Source of the DNA: an uncultured SAR116 cluster alpha proteobacterium | Lineage (GTDB): Bacteria > Pseudomonadota > Alphaproteobacteria > Puniceispirillales > Puniceispirillaceae | Direction of reading: 5' to 3' | DNA length: 39,554 nucleotides | Assembly: GCA_902623185.1 (NCBI GenBank) | Contig: CACNSW010000016.1 | Location: 1 to 39,554, forward strand | Shown: positions 16,172 through 23,771 of the stretch, piece after piece | How the letters are laid out: every line of letters begins with the position of its first letter | How positions within the stretch are numbered: the stretch's first letter is position 1 | Notes under the pieces: model-generated | What the model saw: the letters and a program-made list of their open reading frames with translations, nothing else | Database searches by the model: none | Told to the model about the DNA's origin: nothing | Translations under genes and position numbers: made by a program

Positions 16172-17084
16172 ACATAGCGTGGCAAGCTGAGATTGCGGCG
16201 GCTGATCATCGGATCAGGCCCCATATCCGCCGGAAACCCGTGATGCAGGTAGACGACCTTGTCCCGGAAATTCCAGTGGCGCTGAAGCTCGAACATCTGC
16301 AGCACACCGGCAGTTTCAAGGCACGAGGAGTTTTCAACAGCTTGTTGGCAGCCGATGTTCCAAAAGCTGGTATTGTCGCGGCCTCAGGGGGCAATCATGG
16401 CGCGGCCGTCGCTTATGCGGCAAAATCGCTTGGTCATGAGTGCAGAATTTTCATACCCAAGACGGCAAGTCTTGCCAAGATTGAAATGACCCGTCGCTCA
16501 GGCGTCGAGCCAATCATCATTGATGGTGTATAGGCTGATGCGCCAAATGCCACAGTTGCATTCGAGTCGGATCATGGTGCTATTTCGATTCATGCCTATG
16601 ACGATTTCGGCACGGTTTGTGGACAGGGAACGGTGCTGCTTGAGTGGGAGGCGCAGGGTCTTGAAGCTGACACAATTCTCGTTGCAGTTGGCGGTGGTGG
16701 ATTGATCGCTGGTGCATAGGCATGGCTGGGAGGGCGGCACAGTAGTCGCCGTGGAGCCAGAAATGGCCTGCGCGTTGCACGCCGCCCTTGCCGCCGGTTC
16801 ACAGGTTGATGTAGCGGTCTCTGGCTTTGCCGCCAGCGCCCTTGGTGCAAGTCGCGTTGGTGATATTTGTTTTGCTCTTGCCAGGAAACAGAAAATCGAG
16901 TCGATTCTGGTTTCTGATTCGGCAATCATCGACGCGCAACGCGCGCTGTGGCAGAATTGGGGCTGGCGGTTGAACCGGGCGTGCCGCCACAATTGCCGCG
17001 CTTATGACCGGCGTATACAGCCCCCAACCAGGTGAGCGCGTGGCTGCCTTAATCTGCGGCGCGAATGTTGACATAGATTTCTAG
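16168..17084 (+). pseudogene. Decayed threonine/serine dehydratase (PLP fold type II)
   Basis: Joined frames give a full-length protein of about 305 residues resembling catabolic threonine dehydratase. The PLP lysine block is HTGSFKARG, the phosphate loop SGGNHGAAVAYAA, the glycine-rich motif VGGGGLIAG, and the end LICGANVDIDF. The gene is broken by two in-frame TAG codons (16531-16533 and 16717-16719). It also has three frame changes: near 16735, near 16955 (one G apparently lost before TTGGGG) and near 16980 (one G apparently lost in the EPGGAA stretch). The start GTG overlaps the upstream diesterase stop. Neighbouring genes are intact, so this looks like true decay rather than poor sequence. 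No activity is expected. The intact N-terminal 121 codons include the PLP lysine but not the other half of the active site. Confidence 0.88.
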
Positions 17085-17110
17085 CCAGGCCGGTCAACAA
17101 CCAACCAACT

Positions 17111-17124
17111 AGAACGGGAGTTCT
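17111..17124 (+). promoter_or_regulatory. Ribosome binding site inside a small hairpin
   Basis: AGAAC (17111-17115) can pair with GTTCT (17120-17124) around GGGA, which is the core of the only good ribosome binding site for the nitroreductase ATG at 17128. Folding would partly hide the site, so it may tune translation. The stem is only five pairs, three of them A-U. Confidence 0.3.
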
Positions 17125-17127
17125 ACC

Positions 17128-17865
17128 ATGAACCCAACGATTGATCTTTTAATGGCGCACCGTTCCATTCGTAAATTCACCAATGAGGAGATTGGCGACG
17201 CGTTGCTCGAGACACTAGTTGCTGCTGGCCAAGCGGCGGCGAGTTCCAGCTTTCTTCAGGGTGTGACCATCATACGGGTCACTGATCCAGACAAGCGCCA
17301 GCAATTTGTCGAGTTGGCAAACAATCAGAGTTACATTGCTACAGCGCCTGAATTTCTGGTTTTTTGCGCCGATCTCAGCCGCCCCATCCGTTGTTGTGAA
17401 ATGCATGGCGGCATACCAACTAGAGGCTTCACTGAGCAATTCATCATTGCCACGGTCGATGCCGCCCTATATGCGCAGAATGTTGTGATCGCAGCTGAGT
17501 CCGCTGGTCTTGGCATCTGTTACATTGGCGCGATCCGCAACGACCCAGCACGCGCGACAACCCTGCTAGACTTGCCGGAAGATGTATATCCGGTGTTTGG
17601 CTTGTGCCTTGGCTATCCAGCACAGAACCCAGAGCCAAAGCCGCGTTTGCCTTTGCCGGTCATGCTCAAGGAAAACAGCTATGATGCTAGTGCCGAGGAA
17701 GCGCAGATAAAAGCCTATGATGAGGTGGTGCGAACCTATTACTCGACGCGCACCGGTAATCCGAAATCGCAGAGCTGGAGTGAACAGATGACCGGTTTGC
17801 TTGGCAAGGAAGCACGCCCACATATGCGTGATTTCCTGTCGCGGCAGGGTTTCGAGATGAAATAG
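17128..17865 (+). CDS. NfsA-type NADPH-dependent nitroreductase / flavin reductase
   Basis: This 245-aa FMN-binding protein is of the oxygen-insensitive nitroreductase family, NfsA/Frp branch. The N-terminus LLMAHRSIRKFTNEEI is the canonical FMN-phosphate Arg block. A central block (ATVDAALYAQNVVIAAESAGLGICYIGAIRNDP) gives the dimer/FMN helix and the GxCYIGxIRN motif, and FGLCLGYPAQ matches the end of the core. The C-terminal tail, with RLPLPVMLKEN, is the NfsA-type extension. Such enzymes reduce quinones, nitroaromatics or flavins with NADPH, using FMN as cofactor. It starts 43 bases after the dead dehydratase and has GGGAG seven bases before the ATG. The physiological substrate is unknown. 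Confidence 0.88.
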   Translation: MNPTIDLLMAHRSIRKFTNEEIGDALLETLVAAGQAAASSSFLQGVTIIRVTDPDKRQQFVELANNQSYIATAPEFLVFCADLSRPIRCCEMHGGIPTRGFTEQFIIATVDAALYAQNVVIAAESAGLGICYIGAIRNDPARATTLLDLPEDVYPVFGLCLGYPAQNPEPKPRLPLPVMLKENSYDASAEEAQIKAYDEVVRTYYSTRTGNPKSQSWSEQMTGLLGKEARPHMRDFLSRQGFEMK

Positions 17866-17956
17866 CAAATCCGTTAGCAGCCAAGAGCAGGCTGGACATG
17901 CAAGGCAGTTTTCATCACAGTCGCGCGTGACGCCCATTGCCACTGGAGAAAGATCC

Positions 17957-19171
17957 ATGTCATATTCAGTCGTCAAGGCTGTCAGTGCCAGGAAGGTCAA
18001 CGACATCTATCTAAATATTGGTCATTTTCTGGACCATTTCATGATGTTGATCTTTGCTAAGGCGGCCTATGATGCCGGCCGCCATTTTGACATGAGCTAT
18101 GATGAAATCATTGTCTATGGTGTTGTCGGTTTTGTCCTCTTTGGTGGCATGGCACCGGTAGCAGCGCAGCTTGCCGACAAATTTTCGCGCTCGCTTCTGA
18201 TGGTGATCTTCCATTTTGGCATTGGTGGCGCTGCCATTCTGGCGGGGTTCACCCAGACTGTCTGGCAATTGGCCGTGGCCATCGGCCTGATCGGCACCTT
18301 TGCCGCAATCTATCATCCTGTCGGCATTGCAATGCTGATCAAAAATAACAGACGCATTGGCTTTCGTCTGGGTATCAATGGCGTGTTTGGCAATATGGGC
18401 GTGGCGGCAGCACCTTTAATTGCCGGCATCCTGCTAACTATGGGTGATTGGCGGCTATGTTTTATCATGCCGGGCCTGTTCTGCCTTGGCTATGGCGTGG
18501 CCTTCATTTCGGCGTTGCGAGAGGATAACACACCGCGTGTTGCGGCGGCAAAAAGGGGACGTGCAGGGTTTGCCCCGAACTGGAAACTGGCACTTGGCGC
18601 TATGCTACTATCGACTGCCAGTGGGGGGTTTATCTTTGGCGCGATGACTTTTGTCGTGCCGCGTTACTTTGAAATTTCCATGACTAGCCTTTCAACCTCT
18701 GTAGCGTTGACAGGTCTGCTCGCTTCGCTTGTCTATGCCACGGCATCTTTTACCCAGATTGGCGTCGGCTGGCTGATAGACAGATTTTCGCCAAAATGGG
18801 TGTTGTTCACCATTGGTATTGGGCAGATTCTGTTTATTTTTCTGGCCGCAAGATTTACTGATTATGCGCTGTTTTTCGCAATGCTCGTTGCGATGAGCTT
18901 TGTTTTTGGGCAAATTCCAATAACTGACACCATTTTGTCGCGCTATGTTCCGGATGAGTGGCGGGCCAAGGTGCTCAGTGTCAAATTCATGGTGAATCTG
19001 ACAATCGGCGCAACGGTGTTGCCGATTTGTGGCGTCATTCTGCAGTCAGGTGTTCCGATGAGCCGCCTGTTCGTCGTGATGAGCGGCGTAGGCATTCTGG
19101 TTGCCCTGTCTGGGCTGTTGCTTCCCGTTCAGGCGGATGACCAGCGACGTGACAAAATGTCGGCGGAATAA
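17957..19171 (+). CDS. MFS transporter resembling the fosmidomycin-resistance subgroup
   Basis: This 404-aa protein has about 12 transmembrane helices. Near the start a FLDHFMMLIFAKAAYD segment, the loop motif QLADKFSRS, then IYHPVGIAMLI and GINGVFGNMGVAAAPLIAG are like the Fsr/fosmidomycin-resistance branch of the MFS, which exports small molecules. I chose ATG 17957 with GGAG nine bases upstream; a GTG at 17927 would add ten residues without family support. It follows the nitroreductase by 91 bases and precedes the MATE gene by 120. Three transport or redox genes in a row suggest a small detoxification set, but the substrates are not readable. Confidence 0.85.
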   Translation: MSYSVVKAVSARKVNDIYLNIGHFLDHFMMLIFAKAAYDAGRHFDMSYDEIIVYGVVGFVLFGGMAPVAAQLADKFSRSLLMVIFHFGIGGAAILAGFTQTVWQLAVAIGLIGTFAAIYHPVGIAMLIKNNRRIGFRLGINGVFGNMGVAAAPLIAGILLTMGDWRLCFIMPGLFCLGYGVAFISALREDNTPRVAAAKRGRAGFAPNWKLALGAMLLSTASGGFIFGAMTFVVPRYFEISMTSLSTSVALTGLLASLVYATASFTQIGVGWLIDRFSPKWVLFTIGIGQILFIFLAARFTDYALFFAMLVAMSFVFGQIPITDTILSRYVPDEWRAKVLSVKFMVNLTIGATVLPICGVILQSGVPMSRLFVVMSGVGILVALSGLLLPVQADDQRRDKMSAE

Positions 19172-19184
19172 TCGTTCCATTTGG

Positions 19185-19280
19185 TTAGGGTGCAACCGCA
19201 TAGACAGCGACGGCCCTCCTGGTGCATAGTCCGCGCTTAAGCCTCGTGCCTCCGACCGTACTGTCGGCCCCGAACCCTGG
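19185..19280 (+). promoter_or_regulatory. Possible structured 5' leader of the MATE gene
   Basis: TTAGGGT (19185-19191) can pair with ACCCTGG (19274-19280), counting two G-U pairs, to enclose a GC-rich segment with an inner hairpin CCGAC-cgtact-GTCGG (19252-19267). The closing strand ends 11 bases before the MATE ATG, next to its weak ribosome binding site. It does not match a riboswitch class I recognise. The pairings were found by eye only. Confidence 0.25.
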
Positions 19281-19291
19281 AAAGACCAGCA

Positions 19292-20695
19292 ATGAGCCGA
19301 ACGCGAAACCTCTCCAAAGGCAGCCTTGCCGAACATTTCCTCCATCTTGCGGTGCCAGCTGGCATTGGAATGCTGTTCACAACCCTTTATAATGTTGTTG
19401 ATGTGTTTTTTGCAGGCCTGATCGGCACCGATGCACAGGCTGGTCTGGCGATTTCCTTTCAGGCTTTTTTCATTTTCATTACCTTTGGCTTTGGACTGTC
19501 GGCGGCGATGATTGCCCTCGTCGGCAACGCCATTGGGGCCAAGGATGATGCTGCCGCCAGTCAGATTGCCGTGCGAGGGATTGGGTTCGGGTTGCTGATT
19601 TCATTGTTGCTGATCGTGGTGGCAGTCTGGCTTGGTCCCCTTTTGATAAAGCTGGTTTCGACCGAGGGGGCCTACAGAGAGGCTGGAACCCGGTATTTTA
19701 TGGTTCTGCTGTTGGCTATCCCGTCTTTCGTAATGTCATTTGGTATCAACGGATTGTTACACTCCCAGGGAGATACCGTATCGATGCAGCGCGCCCAAAT
19801 AGGCGCATTCTTCGCTAATATCGGTCTCAATCCGCTTTTGGTATTCGGGCTGCCCGGCGCCTGGGAAGGAATGGGTTTTGATGGCATTGCGGTTGCTACG
19901 GTGATCAGCCAAACGGGCGTGATGATCTATGTGGGCTGGCAATTGTTTGGAACTGTGCTTATGGCTGGGTGGCAACTAGGCGATTTAAAGCCTAAATTTG
20001 CAACTTCATGGGCTATAACTGAACAGATGTTGCCAACAACCATGAGTATGATGGTAATGATGAGTGCGGGTATCATCGTTCAATATTATTTGAAAACATT
20101 CGGCACGGCAGCAGTTGCGGCCTACGGTGTTGCGCTGCGCGTTGAACAGCTTTTTCTGTTGCCCGTCTTTGGCTTGACTGGGGCTTTGTTGCCGATTGTG
20201 GCGCAGAATTATGGTGCTGGTGAAATGGAACGGACGCGCGAGGCGCTGTTTACTTGCTGGAAATATGGGTTCATTTTCATGGCGGTCGCCTGCCCGGTCT
20301 TGTTTTTTACCGCACCGCTATTGATGCGATTATTTACCAGCGACGTCGACGTGATTCGGATCGGCGTTAGCTATCTGCGGATTGAGGGTTTTATTCTGCC
20401 AATCTACATGATGTTGTTTGCCATCAACTCATTTCTTCAGGCATTGAAACGGCCGATCTGGACATTATGGATTGGCATTTATAGGCAATCCTTTGCTATT
20501 GCATTTTTTTGCTGGATCTTCGTTTTTCTGTTTGATTTTGGGGTGCTTGGTGTTTGGTTTGGTATTGCCACAAGCGTGCTAACAGGATTGTTTTTTTCGC
20601 TTTTGATAACTGCTTATGTGGCCAGACAGCTGTTAGGTGGATTTTGGCGACGCGGCGCATCTGTGGGTATTGCCCGGTCTGATTTATCTAATTGA
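19292..20695 (+). CDS. MATE-family multidrug/metabolite efflux transporter
   Basis: This 467-aa inner-membrane protein has twelve predicted helices in two six-helix halves. MATE features include AVPAGIGMLFTTLYNVVDVFFAGLI in the first helices, the QAFFIFITFGFGLSAAMIALVGNAIGA stretch, and in the second half GVALRVEQLFLLPVFGLTGALLPIVAQNYGAGE, the repeat of the same motif. MATE proteins export cationic or other compounds with proton or sodium coupling. The length is typical. The stretch at about 19980-20100 is AT-richer than the first half of the gene. It is the last gene before a 595-base region without genes. Confidence 0.9.
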   Translation: MSRTRNLSKGSLAEHFLHLAVPAGIGMLFTTLYNVVDVFFAGLIGTDAQAGLAISFQAFFIFITFGFGLSAAMIALVGNAIGAKDDAAASQIAVRGIGFGLLISLLLIVVAVWLGPLLIKLVSTEGAYREAGTRYFMVLLLAIPSFVMSFGINGLLHSQGDTVSMQRAQIGAFFANIGLNPLLVFGLPGAWEGMGFDGIAVATVISQTGVMIYVGWQLFGTVLMAGWQLGDLKPKFATSWAITEQMLPTTMSMMVMMSAGIIVQYYLKTFGTAAVAAYGVALRVEQLFLLPVFGLTGALLPIVAQNYGAGEMERTREALFTCWKYGFIFMAVACPVLFFTAPLLMRLFTSDVDVIRIGVSYLRIEGFILPIYMMLFAINSFLQALKRPIWTLWIGIYRQSFAIAFFCWIFVFLFDFGVLGVWFGIATSVLTGLFFSLLITAYVARQLLGGFWRRGASVGIARSDLSN

Positions 20696-21290
20696 AGATT
20701 TCTCTAGGGCTACGTACACGTTCTAAATAGAGGCATTGATTCAGTCGGTTTGCTCAACTCTTTTCAAGGGTTAATTTGACCATTTTCTCCATGAATTCGA
20801 CTATCCGTTTTTATGATTGGAACACTGACTTTAGACCCAAGTCTTCAGCTATGATAATTGCCGCCGGTAAGAAAGATTGATTCGTTATCATACGCATTCA
20901 ACGGTTAACGATGCACATCGGATTGGGCAATAGAAGTATTTAATCACTGTAGGGCTTTTTTGTAAGTGGGGCAAAGGTGGCCAATCGAGGGTGTAGTCTG
21001 GTCAATCTGTGATTTAAGAATGCAAGTCATCATTTTATGGCAGTCTAGTTTACGCTATACCATGAACTATGTCCGGTTTGTAAGATTGGGAATCTCAAGT
21101 ATTTTGGGGTGGATTACTATGTTACTTGATGAGTAAAGGCACTCTATCATGGAATGGAAATCCGTGAATCGGCCAACAAATGTCCCAAAAATCTGGCTCA
21201 GACACCGGTCAGCAAGCATCAATCAGATTGTTCCCTAAGCACAAAAAAAGACAAGTAGGTGAGCCCTATGTCTCGACTAAGTTGCTTGGC
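20696..21290. other. Gene-free region
   Basis: This stretch of about 595 bases lies between the MATE stop and the minus-strand secreted protein. It is AT-rich with many stops in all frames. I found no protein motif, tRNA, strong terminator or long repeat. It may be the remains of a fully decayed gene, but nothing recognisable is left. Confidence 0.5.
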
Positions 21291-21731
21291 CTAATCGTCG
21301 GGCATCTGGCACTTGATCCGTTTCTGACTTTGTTTAAGCCAACCACTTTTATGGCGCACGTAATCGGTGATCTGTAATGTACCGATCGCCGTATTCAGCA
21401 TCCAGCTCTGGCGGGCAAGAGGCTGTGTGTTGGGCGTGATATGATGAAAGCTTAGGCACCAGATTTCTTCGTCTCGGATTATCAATTCTTGGGACAGTGT
21501 TTCGGGATTTTCTGATACGCAGAAATCCTGCCATTCCACGATAGCCATTTTCTTTGCTGTGGCGCCAAACAGGCTGTTTTCAAATGAATATTTCTGTCCA
21601 TCGCATTCGATTGAAGGGGTTTCAGCCACTGCTGCCATGGTTTTGGCTAGAAGTAAGATCGCAAATAGCGGACAATATTTACTTGAACTTGAAAATCTCA
21701 CAACATAGTCAATGTAGCTGGCTAACGTCAT
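21291..21731 (-). CDS. Small putative secreted protein of unknown function
   Basis: I do not recognise this family. From the ATG at 21731 the protein has 146 residues. The N-terminal part has a positive residue followed by a hydrophobic segment (CPLFAILLLAKTMAAVAET) that resembles a signal peptide with cleavage after AVA. The mature part would be about 110 residues with four cysteines, ending KRIKCQMPDD. I prefer ATG 21731 because GGAG lies nine bases upstream. In-frame ATGs at 21764 and 21869 extend it, but the latter would read through a strong terminator hairpin. It stands alone between a gene-free region and the candidate RNA. It may be a periplasmic protein. Existence as a gene is likely but not certain. 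Confidence 0.5.
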   Translation of the reverse strand: MTLASYIDYVVRFSSSSKYCPLFAILLLAKTMAAVAETPSIECDGQKYSFENSLFGATAKKMAIVEWQDFCVSENPETLSQELIIRDEEIWCLSFHHITPNTQPLARQSWMLNTAIGTLQITDYVRHKSGWLKQSQKRIKCQMPDD

Positions 21732-21810
21732 TTGCCAAATCTCCAACACGAATTTTGTCTCCATATAACCTCTGCAGAAATATACGCTAACTCCTAGCAT
21801 AGAGGATCCC

Positions 21811-21845
21811 AATAAAGAAACCCCCGCTGGAAAATCCAGCGGGGG
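21811..21845 (-). terminator. Rho-independent terminator
   Basis: CCCCCGCTGGA (21821-21831) and TCCAGCGGGGG (21835-21845) form a perfect 11-bp stem with a three-base loop. On the minus strand the stem is followed by TTTCTTTATT. There is no T-run on the plus side, so it acts on minus-strand transcripts, yet no minus-strand gene lies directly upstream. It therefore implies an unannotated transcript. Confidence 0.75.
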
Positions 21846-21907
21846 CCATGTCCCAGACGCTTTTATCATCAGCCGCCGGGAGCATCTCGAAACGGCCAGA
21901 TAAAACC
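21811..21907 (-). ncRNA. Candidate small RNA or attenuated leader
   Basis: On the minus strand, a possible promoter (TTGTCC at 21943-21938, 18-base spacer, GATAAC at 21919-21914) is followed by about 97 bases ending in a very strong terminator hairpin. Between them, possible pairings are GG(U)CCAG with CUGGCC at the 5' end and UCCCGG with UCUGGGA in the middle. It encodes no convincing peptide. It could be an independent small RNA, or a leader whose terminator controls the secreted-protein gene starting 80 bases further on. It matches no RNA family that I can name. Confidence 0.4.
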
Positions 21908-22061
21908 TGGACCGTTATCTCGCCTAAATCGTAAAACGGACAAATTTCTATTTTGTTTAGTTATTGGTATTTTTTTTTAGTGGCAGATGAAATTGCTAAA
22001 ATAGATCACTGCATCTAGCGTTTTCAGTACTAGTTTGTAGTGATTAATTTAGGCTGGAACA

Positions 22062-23216
22062 ATGAAAAGAACAGAGATCAAGATTGCCGGTGATAGTCCA
22101 GGAACGTCATATTACCTCACCTGTCTTAAAATCGGTCCTGATGACCGAGCGCTTCCGAAAATTTTTATTCAGGCTGGGCTGCATGCTGGTGAACAGCCGG
22201 GAATGTTGATCCTGCATCATCTTCTGGCTATGCTAAATTCTGCCGATCAATCTGATTCTTTAACAGCGCGGTTCGTTATTTTCCCGATGGTCAACCCTAT
22301 CGGCATGGGGCAGTTCTGTCTTCATCACCATCAGGGCCGGTATAATTTGCCGACTGGGATCAATTTTAACCGGGGCTGGTTCGATTTGTTTTCGATGCTG
22401 TCAAGGAATGGCGGGCTTGCACATTTGGCAGCTACATTGTTGCCTGACGATGCTGCACATAATACTAATATTATTAGACAAGCTGTTTCCAACGCGTTGG
22501 ATAACTATAAGCCTATAACAGCCCTTGACGTTCAACGCCTCCAAGTAGCACGCGAGGCGTTTGACAGCGACATTGTTCTAGATTTGCATTGCGATGATGC
22601 CGCTCTGAACCACATTTTCATTGTCCCGCAATTGTTGCCCGCGGCACAGGATCTCTCTGATTGGGTTGGCGCGGCAGCGACTTTGACAGCCGAAGATAGC
22701 GGAGGAGGTTCTTTTGATGAGGTTTGGCCAGGATTGTGGATAAAACTTGCGCGTCATTTCTCAGATCATGCCATAGCTCCACCTCCACTGGCAGCAACGC
22801 TCGAATATCGCGGCTATTGTGATGTTGACGACCAGATGAACCGGCAGGATGCAGAAAACCTTATGAGTTTTTTAAAGGGGCGCGGTTATGTGGGCGGTGA
22901 GACTGTTGCAATGCCGGTACCGGCACCTCTGCCTTTGCCTTTTGCTGCGACGGAAGTTGTAATCGCCGACCAACCAGGCCTTCTAGCTTATCATGTGGGT
23001 CTTGGTGATGTCGTTGCTGCTGGCGATGTGCTTGCCGATCTGATTATACTTGATGGCCCGAATGCTTTTGTTGAGCGTCACCCAGTTCGAGCTGGCACCG
23101 ATGGTTTCATTCTCTCATTGCGTTGTATCAAATACGTTCGGCCGGGTGATACTGTCGCCAAGGTCGTGGGCAAGACACCGCTGGCACATCGCACGGGTTA
23201 TCTGCTGGAAATGTGA
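22062..23216 (+). CDS. Aspartoacylase/succinylglutamate desuccinylase-family zinc hydrolase
   Basis: This 384-aa cytoplasmic protein is of the M14-like AspA/AstE family (COG3608), which removes acyl groups from N-acyl amino acids or related amides with a bound zinc. The zinc ligands are visible as HAGE (His41, Glu44) and DLH (174-176). The acid/base Glu is in ATLEYRGY near residue 250. NPIGM and NFNRGW match the substrate-loop region. The C-terminal third (about 290-384) is the beta-barrel domain ending in GDTVAKVVGKTPL. An ectoine-type N-acetyl-diaminobutyrate deacetylase (DoeB-like) is one possibility in an osmolyte-using organism. It precedes a 97-aa unknown gene by 96 bases on the same strand. 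Confidence 0.82.
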   Translation: MKRTEIKIAGDSPGTSYYLTCLKIGPDDRALPKIFIQAGLHAGEQPGMLILHHLLAMLNSADQSDSLTARFVIFPMVNPIGMGQFCLHHHQGRYNLPTGINFNRGWFDLFSMLSRNGGLAHLAATLLPDDAAHNTNIIRQAVSNALDNYKPITALDVQRLQVAREAFDSDIVLDLHCDDAALNHIFIVPQLLPAAQDLSDWVGAAATLTAEDSGGGSFDEVWPGLWIKLARHFSDHAIAPPPLAATLEYRGYCDVDDQMNRQDAENLMSFLKGRGYVGGETVAMPVPAPLPLPFAATEVVIADQPGLLAYHVGLGDVVAAGDVLADLIILDGPNAFVERHPVRAGTDGFILSLRCIKYVRPGDTVAKVVGKTPLAHRTGYLLEM

Positions 23217-23312
23217 TACGAAGCAGACCCAAACACTTGGCATGGTTACTGCAAACATGGCATCATTATCATTAAAGGGCTATTCTGATCTGTTGGGCAA
23301 GGAGAGAGGGTA

Positions 23313-23606
23313 ATGACTGAAATTAGCAAACAGGGCATGAAGACAATTGCTGATTTGATGGACGAGGTTGAGGCACAGTCACAGACTAGACCGCAAGAAG
23401 ATCTCCTTATGGAATGCCTAATTGCGCTGTTGAAACAGTTTCCAGATTATACCCCGCCACGGTTGCGCTCTGATGGGGGTATTCTCATCCCGCTTGATGC
23501 CGAATTGCAGAAAAGTCGCGAAAGGTCAAAGAATGCGGCGCTTGCAATCAAATCCATGATGGACCGTGATCATAGGCCAAAAAAAAGTCGAACTTGGGTG
23601 GAATAA
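23313..23606 (+). CDS. Small hypothetical protein
   Basis: This 97-residue protein is not from a family I recognise. It is hydrophilic, begins with an amphipathic helical stretch (TIADLMDEVEAQSQTRPQEDLLMECLIALLK would be mostly helix), has a central PDYTPPRLRSDGGILIPLD segment, and ends basic (RDHRPKKSRTW). There is no signal peptide or membrane helix. A strong AAGGAGAG ribosome binding site precedes the ATG, which is good evidence that it is translated. It follows the aspartoacylase-like gene on the same strand and converges on the ccm operon. No function is proposed. Confidence 0.6.
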   Translation: MTEISKQGMKTIADLMDEVEAQSQTRPQEDLLMECLIALLKQFPDYTPPRLRSDGGILIPLDAELQKSRERSKNAALAIKSMMDRDHRPKKSRTWVE

Positions 23607-23771
23607 CGGTCACGCAATACCAGCCCAAATGCAACTCGTCAATGATGGCCAGCAAGGTGGTCAACCTGTTGCGCTAACGATTTGGTCAAGTTGCCGTATT
23701 GATACCTATTTAAACACGCCGGTTTTAGTACATCCATTGATACGGCAGTAAATTGTTTGATCTGACTGGGT

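Noticed and set aside
16531-16719. In-frame TAG codons near an MttB-family gene, hinting at pyrrolysine decoding
   Set aside because: The dehydratase also has three frameshifts, several intact genes here end in TAG, the MttB-family gene has no internal TAG, and no pyl genes are visible.
21180-21377. Plus-strand 65-codon open frame
   Set aside because: No ribosome binding site, no motif, and it overlaps the more plausible minus-strand secreted protein.
23242-23313. Possible 23-codon leader peptide whose TAA overlaps the ATG of the 97-aa gene
   Set aside because: No ribosome binding site precedes it and the composition is ordinary; the overlap may be chance.
23692-23747. 8-bp inverted repeat TGCCGTAT/ATACGGCA after the ccm operon, considered as a terminator
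   Set aside because: The loop is 40 bases and no U-run follows on either strand.
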